NCBI RefSeq assembly: GCF_014190805.1
Contig: NZ_JACHVQ010000001.1
Location: 2,046,001 to 2,110,000 of the forward strand
Direction: 5' to 3'
Length of the DNA stretch: 64,000 bases
Source of the DNA: Flexivirga oryzae
GTDB taxonomy: Bacteria > Actinomycetota > Actinomycetes > Actinomycetales > Dermatophilaceae
Made by a program: the position numbers and the translations under genes. Below the pieces are notes generated by a model. That model was not told the DNA's origin and did no database searches. It worked only from the letters and a program-made list of their open reading frames with translations. Positions 8,274 through 17,288 of this stretch are shown one piece after another. How positions within the stretch are numbered: the stretch's first letter is position 1; every line of letters starts with the position of its first letter.

Positions 8274-8944
8274 CGGATCACAGCGGTCTTGAGCAGCGCC
8301 CGTGAGCGGTCCAGATCGGTCGTCGCCATCGCGATCGCGGGCTGAGTGATCAGCTCCGGGATGATCTCCGCCTCGAGCCGGTCGGTGTAGATCGCCGGGT
8401 CCATACCGAACCAGCCGGACGCCAACGCGATGCCGGCGTGGTCGAACCGCCACAGCCGGTCCGCGTCGCGCACCAGCGCGTCCTCCAGCGTGTACGCCTC
8501 CGGGCGGGTGTCGTGGCCGTCGATGATGGCACAGACCTGCTCCACGAACTGCTCGTCGTAGCCGAGTGGCGGCAGCACCTCGCGAGCGATGATGCAACCC
8601 TGCTTCTCGTGTTCGTACCGGATCGCGGCCTTGCGCCAGTCGCCGGTGAATCCCTCTGACAGGATGCGGGATTCGTCAACTCTCCCCCAGCCGGTGTCAT
8701 GGAGTTGGATCGACACCCGCACGAGCAGCCGATCGGCCTCGGGGAAGGCGTTGCACAGGCGCTCGGCATACGCCAGGGAGATCGGTAGGTGGATGTCGTT
8801 GCCGCGGGTGCGGGTCTCGACGATCACCGCCTGCCAGATCGGATCGAGGTCGGCTCCCGCTGCGGGGGTCAGCGCGATCGGCGAGGTGTCGACCGGGCCG
8901 GTCCCGGGAATAGGTCGCGCGGTGGGCAACGCTGTGGTGGTCAT
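8270..8944 (-). CDS. creD: HD-domain phosphohydrolase, CreD-like
   Basis: A 224-residue HD-superfamily metal-dependent phosphohydrolase. Metal-binding motifs in order are LHDTGWGR, YEHEKQG, IIDGHDTRP and RDADRLWR. In Corynebacterium glutamicum the cre cluster contains a phosphohydrolase, CreD, that removes the phosphate put on p-cresol by CreHI once the methyl group is oxidised; gene order here (between the ferredoxin reductase and the aldehyde dehydrogenase) supports that job, releasing 4-hydroxybenzoate. A paralogue with the same motifs lies beside pobA at 28211-28900. The identification rests on context and the HD motifs. Confidence 0.75.
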   Translation of the reverse strand: MTTTALPTARPIPGTGPVDTSPIALTPAAGADLDPIWQAVIVETRTRGNDIHLPISLAYAERLCNAFPEADRLLVRVSIQLHDTGWGRVDESRILSEGFTGDWRKAAIRYEHEKQGCIIAREVLPPLGYDEQFVEQVCAIIDGHDTRPEAYTLEDALVRDADRLWRFDHAGIALASGWFGMDPAIYTDRLEAEIIPELITQPAIAMATTDLDRSRALLKTAVIR

Positions 8945-8957
8945 GGCGGTCTCCCTC

Positions 8958-10226
8958 TCAGTCGGCCGGGACGAGGTCGGCCGGGTCGGTCGTGACGGAC
9001 TTCAGTGGCACGGTCGGGTCGCCCGCCGCGTCGAACGGGATGGCTTGGCCCTTCCCAAGTGCACTGCGGACCGCCATGAAGTCGAGTGGATGGTTGATGC
9101 AGTCGGCGGCGATGATGCGGTCCCCTCGGTAGTAGAGGACCGAGTGCTTGCCGCGCTCCGGGTCTTCGCGCACCAAGGTGCGGTCGTGCCCGGTGGACAG
9201 TCCGGCGATCTGCAGTTTGATGGCACCCTGGTTGGACCAGAACCACGGGATGCCGGCGTATTCTTCGCGGCGTCCCATGATCGCGTAGGCAGCCACCTTG
9301 GCCTGCTCGATGGCGTTGTTGACGCTCTCGAACCGGACACGATCCCCCTCGGGCGCGCCAGGGACCGGGTTGGGCAGGTTGGCACAGTCCCCCACCGCGA
9401 CGGTCACGCCGTCGGAGGCCAGGGCGGACTCGTCCACCCGGACCCCGTTGTCACATTCCAGCGAGATCGACTCTGCCAGCTCGGTGTTCGGGATGACGCC
9501 GACACCGACCAGCACCAGGTCGGCGGGCACGACACGCCCGTCGCCGAGCTCCACTCCCCCGACCCGGTCGCCGTTCGCCACGATCCGGCGCACGGAAGCG
9601 TCCAGGACGATGTCGATGCCGGATGCCCGGTGGTGTTCGAGCAGGTATGCCGAAGTCTGCTCACCCACAGCGCGCGCGACCAGCCGGGGCGCAGCCTCGA
9701 CGAGGGTGACCGTGCGGCCCATCTTGTGCAGCGACGCGGCTGCTTCGATGCCGATGAAACCGCCGCCGATCACCACGACGTCCTGCACGTCCGGCACACG
9801 TGCCTTCAACTCCAGTGCGTCGTCGGCGTTGCGCAGGTAGAGCACGCCGGGCAGGTCCACGCCTTCGAGCAGCAGCCGGCGCGGCCGGGCACCGACCGCA
9901 AGCGCCAGCCGGTCGAAGCCGAAGTCGGTGCCGGACATCGAGTGCGCGACCCCGGATCCGTTGTCCCGCTTGTCGATCCGAACGATCCGCTCATTCCTCA
10001 CGACCTGGATGTCGTGCTCGTCCCAGTAGTCCTGCGTGCGGAACATGAGCGATTCGTTGGTGATCTCGCCCTGCAGCCACTCCTTGGAGAGTGCCGGACG
10101 CTGGTAGGGCCGGTGGTTCTCATCACCGAGCAGCGTGACCGGTTCGTCATACCCCAGCGCCCGCAGGGAGGTGGCCAGCGCGACACCAGCCTGGGAGGAA
10201 CCGATGATCAGCAATCCGTCTGACAT
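8958..10226 (-). CDS. creE: P450-system ferredoxin reductase, CreE-like
   Basis: A 422-residue FAD-dependent NAD(P)H:ferredoxin reductase of the putidaredoxin-/rhodocoxin-reductase type. An N-terminal FAD site (LLIIGSSQAG), a second Rossmann site for NAD(P)H (VVVIGGGFIGIEAA) and the late FAD motif VAVGDCAN are all present. It passes electrons to the adjacent [2Fe-2S] ferredoxin, whose stop lies two bases before this gene's ATG at 10226, and so to the P450. Length and gene order fit CreE of the p-cresol system. Confidence 0.85.
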   Translation of the reverse strand: MSDGLLIIGSSQAGVALATSLRALGYDEPVTLLGDENHRPYQRPALSKEWLQGEITNESLMFRTQDYWDEHDIQVVRNERIVRIDKRDNGSGVAHSMSGTDFGFDRLALAVGARPRRLLLEGVDLPGVLYLRNADDALELKARVPDVQDVVVIGGGFIGIEAAASLHKMGRTVTLVEAAPRLVARAVGEQTSAYLLEHHRASGIDIVLDASVRRIVANGDRVGGVELGDGRVVPADLVLVGVGVIPNTELAESISLECDNGVRVDESALASDGVTVAVGDCANLPNPVPGAPEGDRVRFESVNNAIEQAKVAAYAIMGRREEYAGIPWFWSNQGAIKLQIAGLSTGHDRTLVREDPERGKHSVLYYRGDRIIAADCINHPLDFMAVRSALGKGQAIPFDAAGDPTVPLKSVTTDPADLVPAD

Positions 10227-10228
10227 GA

Positions 10229-10549
10229 CTACACCTGCGTGGTCGGTGTGGTGACGTGCAGGTCGCTGCCCTCGGCGATCTTCAACTGGCACGACAGCCG
10301 GGAGTTGTCGCGCCGCTCGTCGGCGGCGCCCCACAACATCTCGTCCTCCATCTCCTCCATCGGGGGCAGCGAGGCCAGGTCGGCCTCGTCGACGTAGACA
10401 TGACACGTTGCACAGGACAGCGATCCACCGCACTCGGCGACGATGCCGGGCACGCCGTTGCGGACGGCCGTCTCCATGACGGAGTCGCCGACGGTCGCGT
10501 CGACCGTGCGGGACTCGCCGGTGTGATCGGTGTAGGTGACCTGGGGCAT
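10229..10549 (-). CDS. creF: [2Fe-2S] ferredoxin for the P450, CreF-like
   Basis: A 106-residue adrenodoxin/putidaredoxin-type ferredoxin. The four cluster cysteines are in AECGGSLSCATCHV and RLSCQLK. The C-terminal acidic region DEADLASLPPMEEMEDEML matches the contact surface that such ferredoxins use toward reductase and P450. It carries electrons from the reductase gene immediately downstream to the P450 gene of the same operon. A good ribosome site (AGGAGGAAT) lies just before the ATG at 10549. Confidence 0.9.
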   Translation of the reverse strand: MPQVTYTDHTGESRTVDATVGDSVMETAVRNGVPGIVAECGGSLSCATCHVYVDEADLASLPPMEEMEDEMLWGAADERRDNSRLSCQLKIAEGSDLHVTTPTTQV

Positions 10550-10567
10550 GATTCCTCCTGGCTGATG

Positions 10568-11323
10568 TCAGATGAACTGGCGGCCGCCGTCGACGACCAG
10601 GGTTTGTCCGGTGACGAAGCTGCTGTCGGGCCCCGCGAGGTAGAGCGCGGCGCCGACGATGTCGTCGGGTTGGCTTGCGCGACGCAGAGATCCGCGATCG
10701 ACGCCATACGACGCGGCGTCGTTCATCAGTCCCTTGCTCGCCTCGGTGAGCGTGAAGCCGGGCGCGATCGTGTTGACGTTGATCGACCGTCGACCGAGCT
10801 CCTTGGCCATCACCCGGGTGAGCGCGATGACCCCGCCCTTGGACGCGACGTAGTGCGCCCACTGCTCGGAGCCACTGAAAACGGTGGCCGATGAGAGGTT
10901 GATGACCCGTCCGCCTTCCGGCAGGTGCGGGCTGACCGCTCTGGTCATCAGCCACGGACCCTTCAGGTTGACGGCCATCACGAGATCCCACTCGTCGGGG
11001 TCTATCTCCTCCAGCGGTGACCGGGTCACCGTGGCGTAGACGGCCGCGTTGTTGACCAGCACGTCGATCGACCCGCCCCCGAAGTCGGCCACTTCGGTGG
11101 CCAATCGCATCGTCGAGTCGGCATCAGTGACGTCCACGTGTCCGTGCCAACTGTCGGCACCCGTGTCGGCCACGAGGCCCGCGGTCTCCTTCGCGCCCAC
11201 GACGTCCAGGTCTGCGACGGCCACCCGGTAACCACGCCCCGCGAAACCGAGAGCGAAGGCCCGCCCCAGACCACCGGCAGCACCGGTGATCAGGACCGTA
11301 CGCTCGGATCCGTTGTCCGCCAT
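10568..11323 (-). CDS. Short-chain dehydrogenase of the cre cluster
   Basis: A 251-residue classical SDR. It shows the cofactor loop TGAAGGLG, an Asp at the end of strand 2 (VADLD) suggesting NAD preference, the NNAA motif, and the catalytic Ser with YVASKGG. It most likely oxidises the benzylic alcohol intermediate (4-hydroxybenzyl alcohol or its phosphate) to the aldehyde. It lies between the creH-like gene (six bases) and the ferredoxin gene (18 bases), all on the minus strand. In C. glutamicum the alcohol and aldehyde dehydrogenases are CreC and CreG; I leave the symbol blank because the letters may not map by position. Confidence 0.8.
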   Translation of the reverse strand: MADNGSERTVLITGAAGGLGRAFALGFAGRGYRVAVADLDVVGAKETAGLVADTGADSWHGHVDVTDADSTMRLATEVADFGGGSIDVLVNNAAVYATVTRSPLEEIDPDEWDLVMAVNLKGPWLMTRAVSPHLPEGGRVINLSSATVFSGSEQWAHYVASKGGVIALTRVMAKELGRRSINVNTIAPGFTLTEASKGLMNDAASYGVDRGSLRRASQPDDIVGAALYLAGPDSSFVTGQTLVVDGGRQFI

Positions 11324-11329
11324 GGGAGC

Positions 11330-13153
11330 TCAGCCCTCCAGGATCTCGACACGGCCGGCGTTGCCGTCGACCCGGATCAGCTGACCGGTAGTGATCGTGG
11401 TCGAGCCGTTGCCAGTGCCGGTCACCGCAGGAAGTCCGTATTCGCGACAGACGATCGCCGCGTGGCTCATCATGCCGCCGATGTCGGTCACCGTGGCCTT
11501 GATCTTGCCGAAGATCGGTCCCCACGAGGGTGCGGTGATCGTCGCAACGAGGATCTCGCCGTCCTGGACCTCGGAGAGTTGGTCGGCGTGGTAGACGACC
11601 CGCGCACGTCCTTCGACCACACCCGGCGACGCGGCCATGCCGGTCACCGCACTGTCGTCACCGTCGTCGTCGCTGAGCCACTGCTGCACCTGTTCGGTCG
11701 TGATGCCCCACAGCATCTGGGTGAAGGGTTCGGTGATCTGCTCGGGTGGTGTGTTGAGCGCGGGCTGGGGTCGCTGGGTGTTGAGCGCATCGAAGATCGT
11801 GCGCCGACGCTCGATCTCGGCCGGCCAGTATGACGGGCCGCTGGCGGGGGCACCGACCGCCCAGCCGGTGACGAGGTCGAAGATCGCATCGCGGACCTCA
11901 CCGCGGTTGAGATAGAACAGATCCGCCTCGTCGGCCCAGAACCCGGCCTGCACGAAGACGCGCGAGAGTTCACGCACCTTGCGCCAGAAGACGCCCATGG
12001 TCCAGTGCTCGATGTAGAAGTTGTGGTTCTCGACGTACGGATACGCGGTGGCAGCAAGGCCTCGCTTGGCGTCGAAGGCTGCGGCGTTGTCGCCGTCCAG
12101 CAGCGAGCGGTACTCCTCGATGATCCGGTCGCGCTCCGCGATCAACGCCTCCACCGGGCGGAGGATCTGCTGGCCGTCGTCGACACGGCGGATGTAGTCC
12201 TTGATGTAACCCAGCGGGATCTCCTGGTGCTCCAGCCAGTACTTGTCGTGCCCGTAGAAACCGTTGCCGACGGTGAAGTTGAACCACGGGTCCTGTGCCG
12301 CCTCGTACTGCGCGAGCCACTCGGCGCCGCCGGCGTCACGGATCGCCTGGAGGGTGCCCTCGACATCGTCGGTGTCGGCGAAAGCGGACTGGAGGCCGAG
12401 CTCAACGGCCTTGACCGCCAACTGCTTCAACTCGTCGTCGGGCTTGAAGAGCTCCATGTCCACCCCCTGCACCATCTTGGCGACAGCCTGGTCGGGAATG
12501 TTCGGGAAGACCTGCTTGGCGAAGGTGAAGAAGTCCAGGTAGGCGAGGTAGCCGAGGTTGAGGAACTCGAAGTGGTACTGCCAGTTCTGGTAGGTGAGCT
12601 GGATCAGCCGGTCGTAGTTCTCCATGATGACCTCGGAGCCGTCCTTGGCCTTGCCGGAGACGATGTCGTCGAAAGGCACCTTGTCGGGTAGCGGCTGAAA
12701 GCGGAGCTCCTCCATCTCCGCGATGGTTCCGCGGACCTTCTCGCGCCATTGGTCGAGCAACGCATCCCAGTTCTGGAAGTAGTGGCCGACCCGCTTCTCG
12801 AACTCCGGCACCCGGCCGGGGATCTCCTCCTCGGGAACCGGCACCGGGCTCATGTACAGATAGCCCAGGTGGATCTTGAACTCGATGCCGTTCGCCGGCG
12901 GGATCAGCAGATGTCTGGTGTTGTACTGCCCGAGGCACTTGACCGCGAACTCGCCGCCGATCGTCTCGAAAGGCTTGAACACCGTCGGCCAGTGTTGGCT
13001 GTCGCAGAACCAGAACTTCTCATCGCTGCCAGGCGAATTCGCGAACAGCAGGTGGTAGGGGTAGAGCTCCTCCCAACCCTGTGCGCCGTCCGGGACGGTG
13101 AGCTCCGAGGGTTTCGGGAACGACTTCATGATGGGTGTCTCGGTCGTGGTCAT
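11330..13153 (-). CDS. creH: Aryl-phosphate synthase large subunit (PEP-utiliser domain), CreH-like
   Basis: A 607-residue protein whose C-terminal 100 residues are a PEP-utilising 'mobile' domain with the phospho-carrier His in GGMMSHAAI. The N-terminal 480 residues have no catalytic motif I know but are typical of phenylphosphate-synthase subunit 1 of anaerobic phenol degraders and of CreH. With the ATP-grasp partner encoded next to it, it would transfer a phosphate from ATP through the His to the hydroxyl of p-cresol, giving 4-methylphenyl phosphate. The split of a PEP-synthase-like enzyme into two genes plus a neighbouring P450 points to cre rather than to gluconeogenic PEP synthase. Which of the pair is H or I follows gene order and is less certain. 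Confidence 0.8.
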   Translation of the reverse strand: MTTTETPIMKSFPKPSELTVPDGAQGWEELYPYHLLFANSPGSDEKFWFCDSQHWPTVFKPFETIGGEFAVKCLGQYNTRHLLIPPANGIEFKIHLGYLYMSPVPVPEEEIPGRVPEFEKRVGHYFQNWDALLDQWREKVRGTIAEMEELRFQPLPDKVPFDDIVSGKAKDGSEVIMENYDRLIQLTYQNWQYHFEFLNLGYLAYLDFFTFAKQVFPNIPDQAVAKMVQGVDMELFKPDDELKQLAVKAVELGLQSAFADTDDVEGTLQAIRDAGGAEWLAQYEAAQDPWFNFTVGNGFYGHDKYWLEHQEIPLGYIKDYIRRVDDGQQILRPVEALIAERDRIIEEYRSLLDGDNAAAFDAKRGLAATAYPYVENHNFYIEHWTMGVFWRKVRELSRVFVQAGFWADEADLFYLNRGEVRDAIFDLVTGWAVGAPASGPSYWPAEIERRRTIFDALNTQRPQPALNTPPEQITEPFTQMLWGITTEQVQQWLSDDDGDDSAVTGMAASPGVVEGRARVVYHADQLSEVQDGEILVATITAPSWGPIFGKIKATVTDIGGMMSHAAIVCREYGLPAVTGTGNGSTTITTGQLIRVDGNAGRVEILEG

Positions 13154-13181
13154 GACGGTCCTTCGAGTCAGGTGAGCTTTG

Positions 13182-14252
13182 TCAGTGTTGAGTCCCGAGC
13201 AGGCTGGCGGTGATGCTGGAGAAGCCGGTCGCCGCCGGTGCCGGGGTTGACTCCGCCGGCTTACCGGCGGATGAGTGCACCGTTTCCGGGCGTGACTGCA
13301 ACAGCAGCAGATTGGCGCCGTCGGGAAGATCCCGATCGAACGCGAACTCGATGTCCTGGGGGCATCCGTAGTGCTTCTCGGCTCGCTTCGCCATCGTGGC
13401 GACAGCGACCAGTTCCTCGTCGGTCAGGCATCTGACCGAGCGGCGCTCCGGCGCGACCTCGATCTCGGCGAGTTCGCCGGAGGCGGGGTCCGGCACGAGC
13501 TCGGCGTGCTTGTCGCCGATCTTCTCGCGCACGACGGTGAGCATCACCTTGTCCAGCAGGACGTTGTCGGGGGTGACCTGGCCGGACACGACCATCTCCC
13601 CCACTCCCCATGATGCGTCGACCACGATCTTGGAACGGTCACCGTTGGCCGGGTCGAGGGTCATCGCGACTCCGGCGGCCTTGGCGTTGACCATCTTCTG
13701 GATCGCGACCGCCATCGACAGGTCGTCCTCGGGAATGTTGTTCTTCAGGCGGTAGGTGATGGCCCGGCTGGTGTAGAGCGACGCCCAGCAGCGGCGCAGG
13801 TGCTCGTGCACCGCTTCGTAGCCGCTCAGCCAGAGGTAGGTGTCCTGTTGGCCGGCGAAGCTCGCGTCCGGCAGATCCTCCGCGGTCGCGGAGGAGCGCA
13901 CGGCGACCGGCACCTGGTCCTCGAAGCGTGACATCAGCTCGTCGTACGCCTCGTGCAGCACGCCGTGCATGTCCTCGGGCACGTCACGGGCCTCGATGGC
14001 CTCCCGGACCGACGCCGAGACCCGATCGACACACTCGACGTCGTCGGCATCGATCTCGGCGAGCTTGGCCTTGATGTCGGCCCGCAAGCCGGTGCCATCC
14101 ACGAAGTGGTCGAATGCCGCTGTCGTGACTGCGAATCCCGGGGGCACGGGCATGCCGGCAGCCGTCATGGAGACGAGGGACGCGCATTTGCCGCCGAGCA
14201 ACTCCAGCGTCGGCTCGTGACCGCTGTCGAAGAAGACGATGTAGTCGTTCAT
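13182..14252 (-). CDS. creI: Aryl-phosphate synthase ATP-binding subunit, CreI-like
   Basis: A 356-residue PEP/pyruvate-binding ATP-grasp protein. It begins with LGGKCASLVSM and MPVPPGFAVTTAAF, and carries VAVRSSATAEDLPDASFAGQ, the nucleotide-binding signature of PEP synthases, then ends with LLLLQSRPETV. It matches only the N-terminal third of PEP synthase, so it needs the PEP-utiliser partner encoded 28 bases downstream. The sizes (about 38 and 68 kDa) are those of the two main phenylphosphate-synthase subunits. The P450 gene ends five bases before this gene's ATG at 14252. Confidence 0.85.
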   Translation of the reverse strand: MNDYIVFFDSGHEPTLELLGGKCASLVSMTAAGMPVPPGFAVTTAAFDHFVDGTGLRADIKAKLAEIDADDVECVDRVSASVREAIEARDVPEDMHGVLHEAYDELMSRFEDQVPVAVRSSATAEDLPDASFAGQQDTYLWLSGYEAVHEHLRRCWASLYTSRAITYRLKNNIPEDDLSMAVAIQKMVNAKAAGVAMTLDPANGDRSKIVVDASWGVGEMVVSGQVTPDNVLLDKVMLTVVREKIGDKHAELVPDPASGELAEIEVAPERRSVRCLTDEELVAVATMAKRAEKHYGCPQDIEFAFDRDLPDGANLLLLQSRPETVHSSAGKPAESTPAPAATGFSSITASLLGTQH

Positions 14253-14257
14253 GCGGA

Positions 14258-15517
14258 TCAGGCCTTCCAGGTGACGGGCACCGAGTTCGGGGTGCGGAAC
14301 GAGAGGTTCTCCCGGAAGTGGATGCTCTCGGGTGCGATGAGTTGCAGCCCAGGTGCCCGTCGGGCGACCTCTTCGACGGCGATCTTGGCCTGCAGTTTGG
14401 CGAGCATGTTGCCCAGGCAGTAATGAATGCCGAATCCGAACGAGAGGTGATCGCGTGCGTTCGCGCGGGAGATGTCAAATGACTCGCCGCCCTCGAAGTG
14501 GGCCTCGTCGCGGTTGGCCGAGCCCATGAGGAGCAGCAGGTTGGCGCCCTTGGGGATCGCTACTCCGCCGATCTCGCTGTCCTTCAGCGCTTTCCGACGC
14601 CAGCCCACGATGGACGGGCTGTAGCGCAGGACCTCGTCGACCGCGGCGGGGATCCGGCTCGGGTCGTCGATGACCTGCTGCCACTGGTCCGGGTGGGCCA
14701 ACAACACGCGCAGCGCGTTGGAGATCAACGTGGTCGTCGTCTCGTGACCCGCGAAGAGCAGCGAGTAGCACACCGAGGCGATTTCGTGGTCGGTGATCGG
14801 GTCACCGTCCGCCTGCATGCGCACCATGTCGCCGACCAGACTGTCCTGCTCGGACTCGTGCGCCTCTTCGACCAGCCTGCGGCACTCCGCCCAGTACTCC
14901 ACGAGGTTCTTCGCGTGCGGGATCTGTTCCTCGTCGCTCAGGTCTCCCCAGGTCATGGCGGCCCGTGAGTCGGACCACCGCTTGTACGTGGCGATCTTGC
15001 TGACGTCCGCCCCGATCAGGGTGAGGATGGTGATCGTCGGCACGTCATACGCCAGGTCACGCACCAGATCACCGTGCCGCTCCGGTCGCGCAAGCATCTC
15101 CTCGAGGAGGCGCACGACGTTGGCACGGATCTCGGGTTCGAGGACCTTGAATCGGCGCGGGGTGAACGCCTTGGCCGCAACCTTACGAATCCGGGTGTGT
15201 TCCGGGGGAACTCGCGCCGACAGTCCGGAGTAGGCGGTGAAGCCGCCTTCCTCCATGATCCGCTTGGCCTCCGGGCCGCGCTCGCGCACCGGCGCCTGTG
15301 CATTTTCCGAGGAGTAGGTCTCCCAGTCGCCGAAGATCGCCTTGATCTCGTCGTAACGGGTCACCACCCAGTAGTCGATGCGTTCGTCGTACATGACCGG
15401 TTCCTCGGCCCGCATCGCCGCGTACGACGGGAACGGGTCATCCTGGTCGAACGGCTGGTAGCCGTGATGGACCGGACAGCCCGTTGCCGTGCCGGCCGGG
15501 GTCGGTGTCGCCGTCAT
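14258..15517 (-). CDS. creJ: Cytochrome P450, CreJ-like 4-methylphenyl-phosphate oxidase
   Basis: A 419-residue soluble bacterial P450. Visible motifs are the I-helix AGHETTT, the K-helix ExxR (DEVLRYSP) and the haem loop FGFGIHYCLGN with the axial Cys. In the C. glutamicum p-cresol route, CreJ with CreE and CreF oxidises the methyl group only after the ring hydroxyl has been phosphorylated, which fits the phosphorylating pair encoded directly downstream. I started it at ATG 15517, preceded by AAGGAGG; the frame is open to 15607 but that part is not P450-like. It is the first gene of the cre operon and has a palindromic operator about 80 bases upstream. Confidence 0.85.
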   Translation of the reverse strand: MTATPTPAGTATGCPVHHGYQPFDQDDPFPSYAAMRAEEPVMYDERIDYWVVTRYDEIKAIFGDWETYSSENAQAPVRERGPEAKRIMEEGGFTAYSGLSARVPPEHTRIRKVAAKAFTPRRFKVLEPEIRANVVRLLEEMLARPERHGDLVRDLAYDVPTITILTLIGADVSKIATYKRWSDSRAAMTWGDLSDEEQIPHAKNLVEYWAECRRLVEEAHESEQDSLVGDMVRMQADGDPITDHEIASVCYSLLFAGHETTTTLISNALRVLLAHPDQWQQVIDDPSRIPAAVDEVLRYSPSIVGWRRKALKDSEIGGVAIPKGANLLLLMGSANRDEAHFEGGESFDISRANARDHLSFGFGIHYCLGNMLAKLQAKIAVEEVARRAPGLQLIAPESIHFRENLSFRTPNSVPVTWKA

Positions 15518-15593
15518 ACCGCGCCTCCTTGGTGATCTGCTGGTCCGTGCTCGGGACTCATCGTGTCCGGGATCACACTGGCGGGTCCACGTC

Positions 15594-15616
15594 CGACTTC
15601 CGTCCAACGGAAGTCG
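15594..15616. promoter_or_regulatory. IclR-type operator in front of creJ
   Basis: An inverted repeat with nine-base arms, CGACTTCCG and CGGAAGTCG, around TCCAA, lying between an iclR stop (15630) and the creJ start (15517). It belongs to a family of TTCC-N7-GGAA sites found elsewhere in the window (18624, 25138, 30142, 30929). It is the likely control site of the cre operon. Binding is inferred. Confidence 0.65.
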
Positions 15617-15629
15617 ACCCGTTCGGGGG

Positions 15630-16406
15630 TCAGGTCCTGCGGCGCTGACGGGTCCCGACGAGGCTGGGCTGTGGTCGCGCGGCCGCTTGCTCGATGCGCG
15701 CCGCCGTGCCCCGCAGCGCCGGCAAGTGACGCGTCATCGTGTCGGCCCGACTGGACAGGAGCACCAGTCCGATGGCTGCGGGGTGCGGCTGCAGATGCAC
15801 CGGCACCGCGATCGAGCAGGACCCCTCCCGGACTTCCTCACTGGTGGTCGCATAGCCCTGATCGCGAACCTGGTCCAATTCGGCCGTCAACCGGGTCGGG
15901 TTGACGTGGGTGTGCCGGGTCGCGACCTCCAGCCGATGCATCATGTACGCCTCCCGCACCCACTCCTCCTCATACGCCAGCAGGACCTTGCCGACCGCTG
16001 TGGCGTGCAGCGGCAGCCGGCCGCCCACCCGTGACGCCCGGGGCACGCGAGTCGACCCGTAGATGCGATCGATGTACAGCGCTTCATCACCCTCGCGAAT
16101 GGCGATGTGTGCGGTCTCGTGCGTCAGTGAGAAGAGGTCCTGGAGGTGTGGTCGTGCGGTGTCCCGCAGATGGTGCCCGGCATTCTGGGCGACCTCCCAC
16201 AGCCGGATGCCCACCGCGTAGCGACCTTGCGGATTGCGTTCCAACGCACCCCATTCGACGAGTTCGCCGACCAGGCGGTGCGCAGTGGGTAACGGGAGGT
16301 CGGCATGAGCGGCGATGTCACTGAGCGACAACGCGGTCGGGCCGCCCTCGAACGCGGCGAACACAGTGAGCACCTTCGACGTCACCGTCCGGCCGTCACC
16401 GCGCAT
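15630..16406 (-). CDS. IclR-family regulator, probable cre regulator
   Basis: A 258-residue IclR regulator: N-terminal winged helix-turn-helix (LSLSDIAAHADLPLPTAHRL, about residues 25-45) and a C-terminal effector domain with RVGGRLPLHATAVGKVLLA. It is encoded directly upstream of the cre genes in the same direction, with a palindrome in the 112-base gap. Its recognition helix (LPLPTAHRLVGELVEWGAL) is almost the same as that of the regulator next to pobA and pca (30170-30919), matching the fact that the cre, pobA and pcaH palindromes share one sequence type. Start is ATG 16406 after GAGGAGG; the longer frame to 16616 is not IclR-like. Confidence 0.85.
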   Translation of the reverse strand: MRGDGRTVTSKVLTVFAAFEGGPTALSLSDIAAHADLPLPTAHRLVGELVEWGALERNPQGRYAVGIRLWEVAQNAGHHLRDTARPHLQDLFSLTHETAHIAIREGDEALYIDRIYGSTRVPRASRVGGRLPLHATAVGKVLLAYEEEWVREAYMMHRLEVATRHTHVNPTRLTAELDQVRDQGYATTSEEVREGSCSIAVPVHLQPHPAAIGLVLLSSRADTMTRHLPALRGTAARIEQAAARPQPSLVGTRQRRRT

Positions 16407-16477
16407 CGTGCCTCCTCGCTCCGGAGCATCAGCATGGCACCGATCGCGAGTCAACGCGCACGCCATGTGCCGCGGGT

Positions 16478-17275
16478 CTACGGGTCGGCACACTTCAACT
16501 GGGCTCGACGGGCGAGGGTGGCGGTGATGCCGGCTGCTGCAGCGGCCACCGCGGCGGCGTGCGCCCTCGGCCGGAAGCGGTTCACCGGTCCGGTCACGCT
16601 GATCGCCGCCACACATTCGTCGTCCTCATCCCGGATCGGCGCGGCGACGCAGGTGGTGCCGGCCCCCGACTCCTCGCATTCGAAGGCGACTCCGGCGCGT
16701 GCCGCCTCCGCGAGCTGTCGGGCCAACTGCCCCGGCGCAATGATCGTGCGTGGCGTCCGCCGCTCCAGCGGCCGCATCAGAATGTCCCGTTGCACCTCGG
16801 GCGCCGCGTTGGCCAGCAGGACCTTCCCGATGGCCGTCGCGTGTAACGGCATCCGGCCACCGAGCCTGGACGGTACGTTCACCTGTCGGTGACCGCCGAC
16901 CTTCGCGACATAGACGACCTCGGCATCCTCCCGGACGCCCAGGTGCACGAGCTCGTGGGTGCGCTCATAGAGGTCCTCCAGGAACGGCGTGGCGATCTCC
17001 AGCAGGTTGCGTTCCAGCGATGCGCGCATCCCGAGTTCGAAGAGACCGCGGCCCAGGTGGTAACCACCGTTACGGCGATCCACCAGTCGTTCTGCGATCA
17101 GCGTGTTCAGCAGGCGATGCAGCGTGCTCTTGGGCAACCGGGTTCTCGACTGCAGCTCGGTGAAGCTGAGGCCGCCGTCGTCCGCGGTGAAAGCCCACAG
17201 GACGAGCAGCGCCCGCTGCAGCGATCCTGCCGGCACCTCGCCGACGCCGCCGTGATCAGCGGATGGTCCGGGCAT
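16478..17275 (-). CDS. IclR-family regulator
   Basis: A 265-residue IclR protein with winged helix-turn-helix (LSFTELQSRTRLPKSTLHRL) and effector domain (RLGGRMPLHATAIGKVLLAN). It lies 13 bases after the meta-pathway hydrolase gene in the same direction, so it is probably part of the operon reading away from the phenol hydroxylase genes, and a candidate to act on the GTTCC-N7-GGAAC palindrome at 18624. The last 30 residues are Ala-rich. The effector (phenol, p-cresol or a catechol-pathway intermediate) cannot be told from sequence. Confidence 0.85.
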   Translation of the reverse strand: MPGPSADHGGVGEVPAGSLQRALLVLWAFTADDGGLSFTELQSRTRLPKSTLHRLLNTLIAERLVDRRNGGYHLGRGLFELGMRASLERNLLEIATPFLEDLYERTHELVHLGVREDAEVVYVAKVGGHRQVNVPSRLGGRMPLHATAIGKVLLANAAPEVQRDILMRPLERRTPRTIIAPGQLARQLAEAARAGVAFECEESGAGTTCVAAPIRDEDDECVAAISVTGPVNRFRPRAHAAAVAAAAAGITATLARRAQLKCADP

Positions 17276-17288
17276 GGCCGAGTCTTCG

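Noticed and set aside
8274..8597. N-terminal extension of the cre aldehyde dehydrogenase
   Set aside because: It overlaps the HD phosphohydrolase gene; the ATG at 8273 gives the standard family length.
10227..10991. Apparent fusion of ferredoxin reductase with upstream frame
   Set aside because: The extra part is a shadow of the ferredoxin and SDR genes; ATG 10226 begins exactly at the FAD motif.
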